The notes: generated by a model from the sequence alone, not told the origin. A stretch of 64,000 nt of DNA from Pantoea eucrina (GCF_001691555.1 NZ_MAYN01000008.1:2038682-2102681), one strand, 5' to 3'; counted from the stretch's first letter, positions 1 through 12,705 are shown. Program-made: numbers and translations.

Positions 1-294
1 GGCGATACCGTGACCGTCAGCGGCGATGGCATTTCACAGGAGCTGAAAGAGAAGATTCTGGTGGCGGCCGGTAACGTTGCGGGCATCACTAAAGTCGATG
101 ATAAAGTCACCGTCAGCGACACCGCACGTGAAGCCAACCTCTATACAGTGAAGAAAGGCGATACCCTGAGCGCTATCTCTAAACAGGTTTACGGCGATCC
201 TAATCAGTACAACAAGATTTTTGAAGCTAACAAACCGATGCTGAGCCATCCGGACAAAATCTATCCGGGTCAGGTACTGCGTATTCCTGAATAA
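1..294 (+). CDS. kbp: K+-binding BON-LysM protein Kbp (YgaU), 3' part
   Basis: The reading frame is open from base 1, so the N-terminus lies outside the window; about 97 residues are present. The first 40 residues look like the end of a BON domain, and the last 50 form a LysM domain ([13 protein letters not shown] through [10 protein letters not shown]). This order and the '[12 protein letters not shown]' ending match the enterobacterial Kbp/YgaU family, a small cytoplasmic protein that binds potassium. An internal GTG at base 10 gives an apparent start, but it falls inside the BON domain and is not the real one. The gene stops 15 bases before yajI. In E. coli kbp is not next to yajI, so the junction is lineage-specific. 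Confidence 0.85.
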   Translation, partial: GDTVTVSGDGISQELKEKILVAAGNVAGITKVDDKVTVSDTAREANLYTVKKGDTLSAISKQVYGDPNQYNKIFEANKPMLSHPDKIYPGQVLRIPE

Positions 295-309
295 GAGACC
301 GGAGAGAGC

Positions 310-858
310 ATGAGACTCAGGAGCTTACCGGTTCCGTTGGCGCTGCTGTTGCTGCTTAGCGGTTGCAGTACCCCGCCCCCTGCCCCGCAGGTCAGAGAAC
401 TGCATCAGGAGGTGAGCCAGCTCAATCAGCAGATGCGTCACCTTACCCGCCGTGCCAGCGCGCTGGAACTACAGGGGCAGCTTAACCGCCAGTCCACTCA
501 GGGCGCATGGCTGGTGCCGCATTCCGCGACGCCGGTAGATCTGGAGACGCAGCTGGGTACGTTGCGCCTGTCACTGCTGAACTTAAGTGCAGAGGCTAAC
601 GGAAGCCGGGCCAGCCTGGTCATCCGGTCTGCTGATAACAAGCCGGTACCGGCGCTGAGTGCGACCGTAGTCTGGGGTGAAAGCGATCCGGTCAGCGGTC
701 AGCCGCTGACCGCTGGCAGCCTGAGTCAGCGTATCAGCGTGCCCGCCAGCCTGATGCCGCGCAGTTCTTTGACGGTGCCGCTACGCCTGAGTGGCCTGAC
801 ACCGGGCCAGCTGGGCTATGTGCGCGTACATGAGGTGACGGCAGACGCCGCGCCATAA
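310..858 (+). CDS. yajI: DUF3251 lipoprotein YajI
   Basis: The product is a 182-residue predicted lipoprotein. A hydrophobic leader ends in the lipobox LLSGC, with the lipidated Cys near residue 19. It is followed by a short helical stretch (REL..EVSQLNQQMRHL) and then a beta-rich DUF3251 domain. The start is preceded by GGAGAGAG at 300-307. E. coli yajI also lies near the secDF end of this region, which supports the name. Function is unknown. It converges on secF, with a shared hairpin terminator between them. Confidence 0.85.
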   Translation: MRLRSLPVPLALLLLLSGCSTPPPAPQVRELHQEVSQLNQQMRHLTRRASALELQGQLNRQSTQGAWLVPHSATPVDLETQLGTLRLSLLNLSAEANGSRASLVIRSADNKPVPALSATVVWGESDPVSGQPLTAGSLSQRISVPASLMPRSSLTVPLRLSGLTPGQLGYVRVHEVTADAAP

Positions 859-888
859 AAAAAGGCCCTTCCGGAGAAGGGCCTTTTT
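857..888. terminator. Bidirectional terminator yajI / secF
   Basis: The arms AAGGCCCTTC and GAAGGGCCTT face each other around a CGGA loop. An A-run lies before and a T-run after, so the hairpin can serve both convergent genes. Confidence 0.9.
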
Positions 889-907
889 ACATCGGTCAGC
901 GCCGGGC

Positions 908-1876
908 TTACGGCAGAATAGAAGGCTGATCGGCGCCCTCTTTTTCCACTTTCTGCACCAGCATGTGCTCACGCTTCATCCCCAGCTTCAGCGCCAGCGC
1001 TGAAGAGACATAGATGGATGAGATCGTACCGATAGTCACACCAATCAGCATCGTGAGCGAGAAGCCTTTCAGCAGCGCGCCGCCAAAGATGAACAGGATC
1101 AGGATCATCGCCAGCGTGGTGATAGAGGTGATCAGGGTACGGCTCAGCGTCTGGGTCAGCGACACGTTGGTGATATCGTAAGAGGAACCGCGACGGATCT
1201 TACGGAAGTTCTCACGAATACGGTCAGAAACCACAATCTTATCGTTAAGCGAGTAACCAATCACCGACATCAGCGAGGCAACGATGGTCAGATCGATTTC
1301 AATGCTGAACAGCGCCAGCAGGCCGCAGGTAATGATAACGTCATGCGCCAGCGCCAGCACGGTACCCAGTGCCAGACGCCACTCAAAGCGAAACCCGATG
1401 TAGATCAGAATAGCGATTAACGCAGAGAGCAGCGCCATCGCCCCCGCCTGCGCCAGATCGCTGCCCACGCTTGGCCCGACAAACTCAATGCGTTTTACCG
1501 TCGCGTTCTGCTGCGTGGTCTGATTGATAGAGGACAACACCTTGTTGCCCAGCTCCTGACCCGCATTGCCGGTCGCAGGTGGCATCCGCACCATCACGTC
1601 GCGGCTGCTGCCGAAGTTCTGCACCAGCGGCTCGTCAAAGCCCGCTTTTACCAGCCCTTCGCGCAACGCATCCAGGTCCGCAGGTTTCTCCAGGTTAATC
1701 TCAATCACCGTACCGCCGGTGAAATCGAGTCCCCAGTTGAACCCGCGCACGCCGATAATGGCGATGGACGCCACGATCAGCAGACCCGAGATGATAAACG
1801 CCAGCGTATCCCAGCGCATAAAGTCAACGACCTTACGCCCGTGGTTCAGCTGTTCAATACTATATTCCTGTGCCAC
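908..1876 (-). CDS. secF: Protein translocase subunit SecF
   Basis: SecF is the 322-residue inner-membrane partner of SecD; the SecDF-YajC complex uses the proton gradient to promote late stages of protein export. The N-terminus ([22 protein letters not shown]) is nearly that of E. coli SecF, followed by the periplasmic region and the '[17 protein letters not shown]' segment conserved in SecF. The frame is open further upstream, but homology and a GAGGAG ribosome site 6-8 bases ahead select the GTG at 1876. It begins 10 bases after the secD stop, so the two genes are co-transcribed as yajC-secD-secF. Confidence 0.96.
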   Translation of the reverse strand: MAQEYSIEQLNHGRKVVDFMRWDTLAFIISGLLIVASIAIIGVRGFNWGLDFTGGTVIEINLEKPADLDALREGLVKAGFDEPLVQNFGSSRDVMVRMPPATGNAGQELGNKVLSSINQTTQQNATVKRIEFVGPSVGSDLAQAGAMALLSALIAILIYIGFRFEWRLALGTVLALAHDVIITCGLLALFSIEIDLTIVASLMSVIGYSLNDKIVVSDRIRENFRKIRRGSSYDITNVSLTQTLSRTLITSITTLAMILILFIFGGALLKGFSLTMLIGVTIGTISSIYVSSALALKLGMKREHMLVQKVEKEGADQPSILP

Positions 1877-1886
1877 AACGCACTCC

Positions 1887-3734
1887 TCAGATAGACAGCT
1901 TGTTGATGCGTTTGCCGCCGTACACCAGGTTAACGATGGCACGGGTGCCGACGATAGCGGTAAACATCGAGGTTGCAATACCGATAGCCGTCGTGATTGC
2001 AAAGCCTTTGATAGAGCCGGTACCGACCGCATAAAGAATGATGACTTTAATCAGCGTAGTAACGTTGGCGTCGACGATACTGGAGAAGGCACCTTTGTAG
2101 CCTTCATGGATCGCCTGCTGGACCGAACGTCCGTTACGCAGCTCTTCTTTAATACGTTCGTTAATCAACACATTGGCATCTACGGCAACCGCCAGCGTCA
2201 GCACGATACCGGCAATGCCCGGCATGGTGAGCGTGGCACCCGGCAGCAGCGACATGATGCCGACAATCAGCACCAGGTTACACAGCAGCGCGCTGGTCGC
2301 GATCAGACCAAATTTTTTGTAGAACACCACCATAAAGATAATCGAGGCGATCAGACCCCACAGGCAGGCTTCCAGACCCTGCGTGATGTTCTGCTGACCC
2401 ATGGTCGGGCCAATAGTACGCTCTTCGACAATCTGAATCGGTGCAATCAGCGCACCGGCACGCAGCAGCAGCGAGAGCTGGCGCGCTTCATTCGGGTTGC
2501 TGATACCGGTGATGCGGAAGCTGTTACCCAGACGCGACTGAATATTCGCCACGTTGATCACTTCTTCCTGTTTCGCCAGAATCGCTCTGCCGTTGGCATC
2601 TTTCTTGCCGCTGTCCTTGTACTCCACAAACAGGGTCGCCATCGGCTTGCCGATATTGTCCTTGGTGAAGTTCGACATGATGTTACCGCCCGCGCCATCC
2701 AGTGAAATATTCACCTGCGGCTGGTTGTACTCATCCATGCTGGACGTGGAATCAGTGATGTGGTCGCCAGTGAGAATGACACGCTTATAGAGCACAACCG
2801 GCTGCCCTTCACGCGTTTTCTTCACTTCTGAGTCACCCGGCACGCGTCCATTCGCCGCAGCACCCGGATCCACGCTGGTGTTAACCAGACGGAACTCCAG
2901 CGTCGCGGTGGCACCCAGAATCTCTTTCGCACGCGCGGTATCCTGGATACCTGGCAGCTCAACCACAATGCGATCGGCACCCTGACGCTGCACCAGCGGT
3001 TCGGCAACGCCCAGCTGGTTAACGCGGTTACGCAGGATAGTAATATTCTGCTGCACTGCGTATTCCCGCGCTTCACTCAGGCGCGCATCGGTCATCATCG
3101 CGCGCATTGCATCGCTGCCCGCGCTGGTGAATACCATATCGCGGTGGCGTGGCGTTAAGTAGCTGATCGCGTCATCGCGGCTTTTGCCGTCGCGGAAACG
3201 GACTTCCACACCGTAGTTAGCGAGTTTGTTAACGTTAGTGTAAGGGATATTTTTTTCACGCAGATCGCTGCGCAGGCCGTCTGCATTCTGCTCCTGCAGC
3301 TTGCCCAGCGCGGTATCCATATCCACTTCCATCAGGAAGTGCACCCCGCCCCGCAGGTCGAGACCGAGCTTCATCGGTTCCGCCGCCAGCAGAGTGAGCC
3401 AGCGCGGCGTGGCCGGCGCAAGGTTGAGGGCTACCACAAAATCGTCACCCAGCGCAGTCGTGAGCGCTTCGCGCGCGCGCAGCTGCACATCGGTGTTATC
3501 GAAACGCGCCAGAATAGCGCCATTTTCCAGTGCGAGGGATTTGCTCTGAATGTTGTCTTGTTTGAGTACGTTCTGGATCTGATCCAACGTCTGCTCACTG
3601 GCGGCGCTTCCGCGCGCACCAGTGATCTGAACGGCCGGATCCTCACCATAAAGGTTAGGAAGCGCATACAGCAGGCCGATGAGAATAACGGCGACCAGCA
3701 TGATGTACTTCCACAAAGGATAACGGTTTAACAC
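1887..3734 (-). CDS. secD: Protein translocase subunit SecD
   Basis: SecD has 615 residues, the usual enterobacterial length. It starts [17 protein letters not shown] with the first membrane segment. A large periplasmic P1 domain follows, with the conserved '[16 protein letters not shown]' motif, and then the C-terminal RND-type membrane bundle containing '[23 protein letters not shown]'. The gene sits between yajC (24 bases upstream) and secF. Nothing unusual was seen. Confidence 0.97.
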   Translation of the reverse strand: MLNRYPLWKYIMLVAVILIGLLYALPNLYGEDPAVQITGARGSAASEQTLDQIQNVLKQDNIQSKSLALENGAILARFDNTDVQLRAREALTTALGDDFVVALNLAPATPRWLTLLAAEPMKLGLDLRGGVHFLMEVDMDTALGKLQEQNADGLRSDLREKNIPYTNVNKLANYGVEVRFRDGKSRDDAISYLTPRHRDMVFTSAGSDAMRAMMTDARLSEAREYAVQQNITILRNRVNQLGVAEPLVQRQGADRIVVELPGIQDTARAKEILGATATLEFRLVNTSVDPGAAANGRVPGDSEVKKTREGQPVVLYKRVILTGDHITDSTSSMDEYNQPQVNISLDGAGGNIMSNFTKDNIGKPMATLFVEYKDSGKKDANGRAILAKQEEVINVANIQSRLGNSFRITGISNPNEARQLSLLLRAGALIAPIQIVEERTIGPTMGQQNITQGLEACLWGLIASIIFMVVFYKKFGLIATSALLCNLVLIVGIMSLLPGATLTMPGIAGIVLTLAVAVDANVLINERIKEELRNGRSVQQAIHEGYKGAFSSIVDANVTTLIKVIILYAVGTGSIKGFAITTAIGIATSMFTAIVGTRAIVNLVYGGKRINKLSI

Positions 3735-3758
3735 GGCAGTTCCCTTCGGGAGATAAAA

Positions 3759-4091
3759 TTACAGCGCCTTCATCGACCCTTTCGGCAGGACGGCGGCCAC
3801 GAAATCACGTTTGATTACTACTTCAGTGGTGTCGTTCAGGGCGATAGCGATATAACCGGTATCAGCAACTTTAGTGACACGACCCACCAGGCCGCCGTTG
3901 GTCAGCACTTCATCTCCTTTCGAGATAGAGTCCATCAGCTTCTTATGATCTTTAGCGCGCTTCTGCTGCGGACGCAGGATCATGAAGTAGAAAATCAGAC
4001 CAAAAACCACCAGCATGATCACCAGAGAATACGGACTTCCCTGTGACGGAGCGCCCGCTGCTGCGACGGCGTCAGAAATGAAAAAGCTCAT
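3759..4091 (-). CDS. yajC: Sec translocon accessory protein YajC
   Basis: YajC is a 110-residue single-span membrane protein that associates with SecDF. The membrane segment (SLVIMLVVFGLIFYFMILRP) is followed by a basic 'PQQKRAKDHKKLMDSI' cytoplasmic stretch and the YajC beta domain ('GDEVLTNGGLVGRVTKV'). It is the first gene of yajC-secD-secF and lies 25 bases after tgt, so queA-tgt-yajC-secDF probably forms one transcription unit, as in E. coli. Confidence 0.96.
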   Translation of the reverse strand: MSFFISDAVAAAGAPSQGSPYSLVIMLVVFGLIFYFMILRPQQKRAKDHKKLMDSISKGDEVLTNGGLVGRVTKVADTGYIAIALNDTTEVVIKRDFVAAVLPKGSMKAL

Positions 4092-4116
4092 TTAATTTCC
4101 CTCATTGATAGAATAA

Positions 4117-6392
<2,276 letters not shown>

Positions 6393-6494
6393 GTATAACT
6401 TTTCCGGACTCAAAAACAGGCGGCATAGTTTAGCGGAAAAGTGGGAAATTCTGAACAACTGGCTGCAGAGACGCGATTCTGCCTATAATAGCGC

Positions 6495-7076
6495 ATGAAT
6501 TTTCTTGCTCACCTTCATCTTGCCACGCTGGCAGACAGCTCACTGCTGGGCAACCTGCTGGCTGACTTTGTGCGCGGCAACGTTCAGGCGCAGTGGCCGG
6601 CACCGGTCGCTGCGGGGATCGCCCTGCACCGCCGTATCGACGTGCTGACGGATAATCTGCCTGAAGTGCGCACCGCCCGGCAGTGGTTTCGTCCGGAAAC
6701 GCGGCGTGTTGCCCCGATCACGCTTGATGTTATCTGGGATCATTTTCTTGCGCGCCACTGGGAGCAGTTTCAGCCCGACATCTCCCTGGCCGCATTTAGT
6801 GCGGCCGCGCAGCAGCATATCGTGCCCCAGCTGGCGGGAACGCCGGAAAGCTTTATTGAGCTGAACGCGGTGATGTGGCGCGAACGCTGGTTTGAGCACT
6901 ACGCTGACCCGGCACGGCTGGAGCGGGTGCTGAGCGGAATGGCGCATCGGCGTCCCCGTCTTGCGGCACTGCGCGACTCCTATCAGGATTTTGTTGACCA
7001 CTATGATGCGCTGGAAGCGCTGTTTTTTGCTTTCTATCCGCGTCTGATGGCGGATGCACGCGCGCAGCGCCTCTGA
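6495..7076 (+). CDS. acpH: ACP phosphodiesterase AcpH (YajB)
   Basis: AcpH hydrolyses the 4'-phosphopantetheine arm from holo-acyl carrier protein. The 193-residue protein matches E. coli AcpH from the first residues ([10 protein letters not shown]) through '[15 protein letters not shown]', '[16 protein letters not shown]' and '[15 protein letters not shown]'; the His and Asp residues of these blocks belong to an HD-like metallo-hydrolase fold. It is divergent from queA, as in E. coli. It is followed by a 160-base gap and an inserted phosphatase pair instead of malZ. Confidence 0.94.
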   Translation: MNFLAHLHLATLADSSLLGNLLADFVRGNVQAQWPAPVAAGIALHRRIDVLTDNLPEVRTARQWFRPETRRVAPITLDVIWDHFLARHWEQFQPDISLAAFSAAAQQHIVPQLAGTPESFIELNAVMWRERWFEHYADPARLERVLSGMAHRRPRLAALRDSYQDFVDHYDALEALFFAFYPRLMADARAQRL

Positions 7077-7115
7077 ATCCACTATCCGCGCCAATACCGC
7101 TTTTCCCCTCTTGCC

Positions 7116-7135
7116 AGCCGCATATATCTGCGGCT
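7116..7135 (+). terminator. Hairpin after acpH
   Basis: AGCCGCA and TGCGGCT form a perfect 7-bp stem around TATATC. There is no T-run, so it is a weak or factor-dependent terminator candidate 39 bases after acpH. Confidence 0.45.
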
Positions 7136-7238
7136 TAATGAAGCCTTTCTTAACTTTACCAGACCCGGCTACACCACCATTCCGCCTGTTCAGGCACGTC
7201 TGGTTACTACACCAGCCAGAAAATGATAAGAGGGAAAC

Positions 7239-8045
7239 ATGTCATCAGCTACGTTAACTGAATTAGAGGCGCGCTATCATTTTGCCTGCGAGGTCGCCAG
7301 AGCCGCCGGCAGTCGCGCCATGTCGTGGTATCAGCAGCGTAACCAGCTGGTTGCAGAATATAAGAAGGATTTACAGGATCTGGTCAGTGAAGCCGACCGC
7401 AACGTTGAAGAGCTGATCAGGCACCTTATTCTTGAACGCTTTCCTGAAGATGCGGTTATCGGCGAGGAGAGCGGCGGAGACGCCGGAGAGGCACGCTTTA
7501 TCTGGGTAGTCGATCCGATTGATGGCACCAGCAACTTTCTCAGCGGGCTGCACAACTGGTGTGTAGCGCTGGCGATTGTGTGTGAGGGCGAACCCGTCAT
7601 TAGTGTGGTATGCGATCCTAATCATCAGGAGACTTTTCACGCCTGCCGGGGCAAAGGCGCCTGGATGAACGAGCAGCGGATCCAGGCACACAGCGCCGGG
7701 CAGCTGAGCCAGGGCGTGTTTGGCCTGGGCTGTTCAACCAGTCAGCCTGCGGCTCCGCTGCTCGACTTTATCAGCGCGCTGCTGCAGCAGGGCGGCATGT
7801 TTATCCGCAACGGTTCCGGCGTACTGATGAGCGCGTGGGCGGCCGCTGGCCGGCTGACCGGCTACTATGAAGCGCGCATGCAGCCGTGGGATGGCCTGCC
7901 CGGCATTGTGCTGATGCGGGAAGCGGGCGGAGAGACTAACTGCTATGAACACAATAACGGCCTGACGCAGGGCAATCCGGTACTGCTGGCTAACGCCACG
8001 CTCTGGCCGCAGATCAATGCGCTGCTGGCGGAGCCGCTGACGTGA
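7239..8045 (+). CDS. Inositol monophosphatase family protein
   Basis: This is a 268-residue member of the Mg2+-dependent IMPase superfamily, cytoplasmic by its lack of a signal peptide. The metal-binding motifs are all present: 'GEESGG' near residue 77, 'WVVDPIDGTSNF' near 88-99 and 'QPWDGLPG' near 221. The last replaces the usual WDxAAG, which is a small departure. The closest functional classes are inositol-1-phosphatase and histidinol-phosphatase-like enzymes, and sequence alone does not separate them. The stop overlaps the start of the downstream phytase-type gene (GTGA), so the two are translationally coupled. This suggests action on inositol phosphates released by that enzyme. GAGGG at 7230-7234 is the ribosome site. 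Confidence 0.85.
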   Translation: MSSATLTELEARYHFACEVARAAGSRAMSWYQQRNQLVAEYKKDLQDLVSEADRNVEELIRHLILERFPEDAVIGEESGGDAGEARFIWVVDPIDGTSNFLSGLHNWCVALAIVCEGEPVISVVCDPNHQETFHACRGKGAWMNEQRIQAHSAGQLSQGVFGLGCSTSQPAAPLLDFISALLQQGGMFIRNGSGVLMSAWAAAGRLTGYYEARMQPWDGLPGIVLMREAGGETNCYEHNNGLTQGNPVLLANATLWPQINALLAEPLT

Positions 8046-9271
8046 AATCGCTGCTGCTATTGCTGCTGCTGCCGCTGCTGGCCACCGCAGCCGATCCCTG
8101 GCAGCTGGAAAAGGTCGTGGAGATCAGCCGGCACGGCGTGCGTCCTCCGACCGCAGCTAACCGGGCAGAAATTGAAGCGGCCACGCAGCGTCCCTGGCCG
8201 CGCTGGAGCACGCCAGATGGCGAACTTACCGGTCACGGCTACAGCGCGGTAGTGAATAAAGGGCGCTGGCAGGGTGACTATTACCGTCAGGCGGGTCTGC
8301 TTCGTGCAGGCTGCCCTGACAGCCGGCAAATCTACGTGCGCGCCAGTCCGCTGCAGCGCACGCGGGCTACGGCCCAGGCGCTGACCGACGGTGCGTTTCC
8401 CGGCTGTGGTGTGCCGGTGCACGCTGTCGCCGATGCGCCGGATCCTCTGTTTCAGAGCGAAACGTTTCCATTTGCCCGGACCGATGCTGCCCGCGAGCAG
8501 GCGGCTATCGCCGAACGAGCCGGCGATCTTGCTGCACTGCAGCAGCGGCTGCAGCCGGTGATCCGGCAGCTGAATGCGGCGGTCTGCGATGGCGAATGCC
8601 GCTTTTTTTCGCGTCCATGGCAGCTAAAGCAGACCCGAAACGGCCACAGCTATGTTCAGGGATTAAGCGTGATGGCAAGCATGGTGGAAACGCTGCGGCT
8701 GGGCTGGAGTGAAAACCTGCCGCCAGAGGCACTGGCGCAGGGTCGCCTGACTTCAGCACAGCATATTACGGCACTGCTGCCGCTGCTCACTGCCAATTAC
8801 GATCTGAGTAACGATGTCCCCTATCTGGCACAAAAACGCGGTTCTCTATTGCTGGATGCGGCGATCGCGGCGCTGGAAGATCGGCCCGGTTCGCCCGATA
8901 CCCGCTGGCTGCTGCTGGTGGCCCATGACACTAATATCGCCATGGTACGCACCCTGATGCATTTCAGCTGGCAGCTGCCGGGCTACGCACGCGGGAATAT
9001 TCCGCCAGGCAGCAGCCTGGTGTTTGAGCGCTGGCGCGATACGCGCGATAACAGCCGCCAGCTGCGTATTTACTTTCAGGCTCAGAGTCTGGATGCGCTG
9101 CGCCAGCTCACGCCGGTAGATCGGCTGCATCCTTTACTGCAGGCAGAGTGGCATCAGCCAGATTGTCACAACAGCGCCGTCGGCACGCTCTGTCCTTATC
9201 AATCAACGCTGGCTCAGCTCAGACAGGGAGTTGACAGCAGCGCCCTCGCCCCCGTCACGTGGGCACCCTGA
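8042..9271 (+). CDS. phyK: Periplasmic histidine acid phosphatase, PhyK-type phytase
   Basis: The 409-residue protein has a cleavable leader (MKSLLLLLLLPLLATAA). It carries both active-site motifs of histidine acid phosphatases: 'SRHGVRPPT' near residues 29-37, with the nucleophilic His, and 'VAHDTNIAM' near 297-305, with the HD proton donor. The HDTN form is typical of phytases rather than glucose-1-phosphatase. Long blocks ('YVRASPLQRTRATAQAL', 'LSVMASMVETLRLGWSENLP', 'FSWQLPGYARGNIPPGSSLV') match what I recall of Klebsiella PhyK phytase. It would release phosphate from myo-inositol hexakisphosphate in the periplasm. The GTG start overlaps the IMPase stop. Substrate specificity is inferred. 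Confidence 0.85.
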   Translation: MKSLLLLLLLPLLATAADPWQLEKVVEISRHGVRPPTAANRAEIEAATQRPWPRWSTPDGELTGHGYSAVVNKGRWQGDYYRQAGLLRAGCPDSRQIYVRASPLQRTRATAQALTDGAFPGCGVPVHAVADAPDPLFQSETFPFARTDAAREQAAIAERAGDLAALQQRLQPVIRQLNAAVCDGECRFFSRPWQLKQTRNGHSYVQGLSVMASMVETLRLGWSENLPPEALAQGRLTSAQHITALLPLLTANYDLSNDVPYLAQKRGSLLLDAAIAALEDRPGSPDTRWLLLVAHDTNIAMVRTLMHFSWQLPGYARGNIPPGSSLVFERWRDTRDNSRQLRIYFQAQSLDALRQLTPVDRLHPLLQAEWHQPDCHNSAVGTLCPYQSTLAQLRQGVDSSALAPVTWAP

Positions 9272-9471
9272 GCCAGTTGCACCTTTGTTCAGCCCGCCAT
9301 GGGGGCTTATTAATTTTTTACCTGCCTTTTAATTCTGCTGAAGCGTTTTTGTCGCTGAATTGCGATAATTCTATATTTGCCTGCATTGACGTAACACTAT
9401 GAAAATTAGGGTATTCTGAGGGCGTCAATCATCCCTTAGTTTTGACCTATTTTTCCGTTTTTGTTCTATTT

Positions 9472-9503
9472 TTCGGCGACAGGATGCGCCGAATACTTTT
9501 TTT
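9472..9503 (+). terminator. Terminator downstream of the phytase gene
   Basis: TTCGGCG and CGCCGAA pair around ACAGGATG, followed by TACTTTTTTT. It lies 200 bases after the phytase stop, so it may end that transcript or a separate short RNA (see findings). Confidence 0.7.
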
Positions 9504-9506
9504 CCA

Positions 9507-9533
9507 TAAAAAAAGTCGCCACACAGGGCGACT
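9507..9533 (-). terminator. Terminator of proY
   Basis: On the minus strand AGTCGCC(C) and GGCGACT pair around a 5-base loop and are followed by TTTTTTT. It lies about 27 bases after the proY stop. Confidence 0.85.
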
Positions 9534-9559
9534 CTTTTCTTTTCAGCTCAGCGTAACGC

Positions 9560-10915
9560 TCAGCGTTTCTGTCTTTTTACCAGCGGCCACGCCAGCAGCA
9601 GCAGCACAATCCATGCAAAGCCCACATAGAGTGAAATTCGCGTATCCGGGAAGTAGCCAATCAGCGCAATGATAAAGGCAAGAAACAGCACGCCTGCCCA
9701 GGTCGTGGCACTGCCGCCTGGCACGGCAAACTGCAGCTGTGCCGCCTGCGCCTTACCAATTTTGCGCCGGAATGCAATCTGCGACAGCAGGATCATGATC
9801 CACACCCACACCGTGGCAAAGGTCGCCAGCGAGGCGATCACCAAAAAGACTTTTTCCGGCATCAGATAGTTAAGATAAACGGCGATGAGCATCGCGAACA
9901 TCATCACCACCACCGTGACCCACGGGATACCGCGCGAAGAGACTTTCTGAAACACTTTAGGCGCGTGACCCTGCTGCGCCATACCGTGCAGCATACGTCC
10001 CACACCAAACACATCGCTGTTGATGGCAGACAGCGAAGCGGTCAGCACGACAAAGTTAAGAATTGACGCCGCCGCAGCAATCCCCAGATGCTGGAACGTC
10101 AGCACAAACGGGCTGCCCTCGGTACCCACCTGATTCCAGGGGTAGATGGACATGATGACAAACAGCGTGCCGACATAAAACACCAGGATACGCAGCGGCA
10201 CTGAATTGATCGCGCGCGGAATGGATTTGGCGGGCTCATCCGCTTCACCGGCAGTAATACCGATGATCTCTATGCCCCCATAGGCAAACATCACCATCTG
10301 CAGAGAGAGCAGCATACCCACAATACCGTGGGCGAAGAAACCGCCGTTGCTCCAGAGATTATGGATCCCGGTTGGCTGGCCGCCGTTGCCGATGCCCCAG
10401 AAAATCATGCCAAAACCCGCCACAATCATGATGATAATGGTGGCGACCTTGAAGAAGGAGAACCAGAACTCTACCTCGCCAAATACCTTCACGCTCATCA
10501 GGTTGATGGCACCAATAATCAGCACCACTGACAGCACCCAGATCCAGTGCGGCACCTCCGGAAACCAGACACCCATATAAATGCCAAAGGCAGTGACGTC
10601 CGCAATCGCCACAATCAGGATCTCAAAGCAGTAGGTCCAGCCGGTGATGTAGCCCGCCAGCGGACCGAGATAATCCTGCGCATAGCGGGAAAAGGAGCTG
10701 GATTGCGGGTTGTTAACCGACATCTCTCCCAGCGCACGCATAATGATATAGGCCACTGCGCCGCCGATAATATAGGCCAGCAAAACGCTGGGGCCCGCCA
10801 TCCTGATAGCATCCGCCGAGCCGTAAAACAGCCCGGTGCCGATTGCCGATCCCAGCGCCATAAAGCGAATATGGCGCGTGCTCAGTCCGCGTTTGAGCGT
10901 GTTGGTTTCTTGCAT
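9560..10915 (-). CDS. proY: Amino-acid permease ProY
   Basis: ProY is a 451-residue, roughly 12-span inner-membrane permease of the APC superfamily. The start [20 protein letters not shown] and blocks such as '[16 protein letters not shown]'-like, '[10 protein letters not shown]' and '[18 protein letters not shown]' match E. coli ProY closely. That protein is annotated as a (cryptic) proline-specific transporter. The ATG at 10915 ([11 protein letters not shown]) is preferred over an in-frame ATG 39 bases upstream, on homology. It lies downstream of brnQ on the same strand with a terminator between them, so it is probably transcribed separately or by read-through. Confidence 0.93.
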   Translation of the reverse strand: MQETNTLKRGLSTRHIRFMALGSAIGTGLFYGSADAIRMAGPSVLLAYIIGGAVAYIIMRALGEMSVNNPQSSSFSRYAQDYLGPLAGYITGWTYCFEILIVAIADVTAFGIYMGVWFPEVPHWIWVLSVVLIIGAINLMSVKVFGEVEFWFSFFKVATIIIMIVAGFGMIFWGIGNGGQPTGIHNLWSNGGFFAHGIVGMLLSLQMVMFAYGGIEIIGITAGEADEPAKSIPRAINSVPLRILVFYVGTLFVIMSIYPWNQVGTEGSPFVLTFQHLGIAAAASILNFVVLTASLSAINSDVFGVGRMLHGMAQQGHAPKVFQKVSSRGIPWVTVVVMMFAMLIAVYLNYLMPEKVFLVIASLATFATVWVWIMILLSQIAFRRKIGKAQAAQLQFAVPGGSATTWAGVLFLAFIIALIGYFPDTRISLYVGFAWIVLLLLAWPLVKRQKR

Positions 10916-10936
10916 AACAAACAGGTCCTGTGAAAA

Positions 10937-10962
10937 TGAAAAAACCACGGGCAAGCCCGTGG
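10937..10962 (-). terminator. Terminator of brnQ
   Basis: CCACGGGC and GCCCGTGG form a perfect 8-bp stem with a 2-base loop. On the minus strand it is followed by TTTTTTC, directly after the brnQ stop. Confidence 0.9.
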
Positions 10963-10984
10963 TCGGAGTGAACAGCCGTGTCGT

Positions 10985-12304
10985 TTACTGCCGGACCGCT
11001 ACCTGCTGCGATCCTTTAACGCGATCTACAACGGCAGCAATCACCATCATTGCCAGCGAAGGCGGCAGCCAGGCGAGTCCCTGATCGGCCAGCGGCAGAT
11101 GCTGACTGAACAGCGGCAGTATCTCTTTAAAGCTGGTGGTTTTGATTGCATCCACAATGCCAAACAGCAGGCTGACCAGCATGGTTGGCGCAATAATACG
11201 CGCGCTGCGGTTCCACCAGTTGAGGGTGAAGCTTAGCACTATCAGCACGATACAGGGCGGATAAATTGCTGTCAGCACCGGGATAGAGATCTGAATCAGA
11301 TGGCTCAGGCCCAGATTCGACACCACCATTGAGAACAGGCCCAGAATAAACACCAGCGCTTTATACGACAGCGGCAGATATTGTGCAAAAAATTCAGCGC
11401 AGGCGCAGGTCAGGCCAACGGCCGTTACCATGCAGGCGATAAAGATCAGCGCAGCCAGGAAGAAGCTGCCCATGCTGCCAAACGTCTGCTGTACGTACGC
11501 ATGCAGGATCGCGGCGCCGTTAGCATTCTGGTCAACCAGACCGGCGCTGCCGGAGCCGAGCTTAAACAGGCTCAGGTAAACCAGCGTCAGTCCGACACCG
11601 GCGATAAGGCCAGCCAGCATGGTGTAGCGCGTCAGCAGTTTCGCATCTTCAACGCCGCGTGAACGCGCCGCATTCACAATCACAATACCAAACACCAGTG
11701 CGCCCAGCGTATCCATGGTGAGATAGCCATTCACAAAACCGGTAGAGAACGCAGCGCGCTGATAGTCTGCCGTCGCAGGTGCAATACCGCCTGCCGGCCA
11801 GACCAGCGCCGCTACGCCGAGTATGGTCAGCGCCACAATTTTCAGCGGTGCCAGCACGTGCCCTACGGTATCCAGCAGTTTGCCCGGATAGAGAGAGATG
11901 CCGATCACCAGCGCAAAGTAGATCAGGCTGTAGATAAACAGCGGCAGCGCGCCGTCACCGGTCAGCGGAGCGATACCGACTTCAAACGACACTGTTGCGG
12001 TACGGGGTGTTGCGAACAGCGGGCCCACGGCCAGATAGCAGACCGTCGCCAGCAGCAGACCCGCCGCTTTACCGATTGGCGAGCTGAGCGCATCGATGCC
12101 GCCGCCAACGCGCGCCAGCGCAATCACGGTCATAACCGGCAGGCCAACCGCGGTAGCGAGGAAACCGAATGCAGCAACCCAGACGTGTTCACCAGACTGA
12201 ATGCCCACCATAGGTGGAAAGATAATGTTGCCTGCGCCAACAAACAGGGCAAAGGTCATAAAGCCCAGCGCAAGGATGTCCTTCGGGGTTAAACGGTATG
12301 TCAT
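10985..12304 (-). CDS. brnQ: Branched-chain amino-acid carrier BrnQ
   Basis: BrnQ is a 439-residue LIVCS-family symporter with about 12 membrane spans that takes up leucine, isoleucine and valine with a cation. The N-terminus '[24 protein letters not shown]' and '[22 protein letters not shown]' are family signatures. Gene order with proY and phoR is as in E. coli, except that two genes are inserted between brnQ and phoR. About 400 bases without genes lie upstream. Confidence 0.95.
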   Translation of the reverse strand: MTYRLTPKDILALGFMTFALFVGAGNIIFPPMVGIQSGEHVWVAAFGFLATAVGLPVMTVIALARVGGGIDALSSPIGKAAGLLLATVCYLAVGPLFATPRTATVSFEVGIAPLTGDGALPLFIYSLIYFALVIGISLYPGKLLDTVGHVLAPLKIVALTILGVAALVWPAGGIAPATADYQRAAFSTGFVNGYLTMDTLGALVFGIVIVNAARSRGVEDAKLLTRYTMLAGLIAGVGLTLVYLSLFKLGSGSAGLVDQNANGAAILHAYVQQTFGSMGSFFLAALIFIACMVTAVGLTCACAEFFAQYLPLSYKALVFILGLFSMVVSNLGLSHLIQISIPVLTAIYPPCIVLIVLSFTLNWWNRSARIIAPTMLVSLLFGIVDAIKTTSFKEILPLFSQHLPLADQGLAWLPPSLAMMVIAAVVDRVKGSQQVAVRQ

Positions 12305-12661
12305 AACGTCTGTCGTGCCTGTAGCTGATGTTGCGGTGGAAGTTGAGTTTGTGTTGTCCCCTGATTGCGCAGTAACAATGGCTTAGCTGGATTAACCAGT
12401 GCGAAATGCGGGCCGAATCGAGACAGCGCAGGTGATTTAATCTGCTTTTCTTCTGTTCACAGAGGGATGAATCGACAACGGCGCAAATTAAAACGTTTAT
12501 AGCGGAGAAAGACAATACAGGATCGAAAAACCAGAAGGATATCGCGCATAAGCGCATGCAGGCAGTGATTATGGGCGAAATAGCCGCTAAACGCCCCAGA
12601 TGATTTGTTTAAAATTCAGACAAACCAAAAGTTGTTCTTGCATAAGTGCGGTTCCGGATGC
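12305..12661. other. Gene-free interval upstream of brnQ
   Basis: About 360 bases separate brnQ from the terminator of the next gene. It must hold the brnQ promoter. I see no convincing operator, tRNA, repeat or coding signal in it. Confidence 0.5.
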
Positions 12662-12686
12662 ACAAAAGGCGCGATTTACGCGCCTG
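12662..12686 (-). terminator. Terminator of the MetE-like gene
   Basis: AGGCGCG and CGCGCCT pair around ATTTA. On the minus strand the hairpin is followed by TTTTG, 20 bases after the gene. Confidence 0.8.
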
Positions 12687-12705
12687 TCTGCACAACTTTA
12701 CACTC

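Noticed and set aside
1877..2032. N-terminally extended SecF starting at 2032
   Set aside because: The extension overlaps secD, has no homology, and the GTG at 1876 has a proper ribosome site and the conserved N-terminus.
1566..2705. Long plus-strand open frame opposite secF/secD
   Set aside because: It is antisense to two well-conserved genes and has a low-complexity, His/Arg/Gln-rich composition typical of shadow frames in GC-rich DNA.
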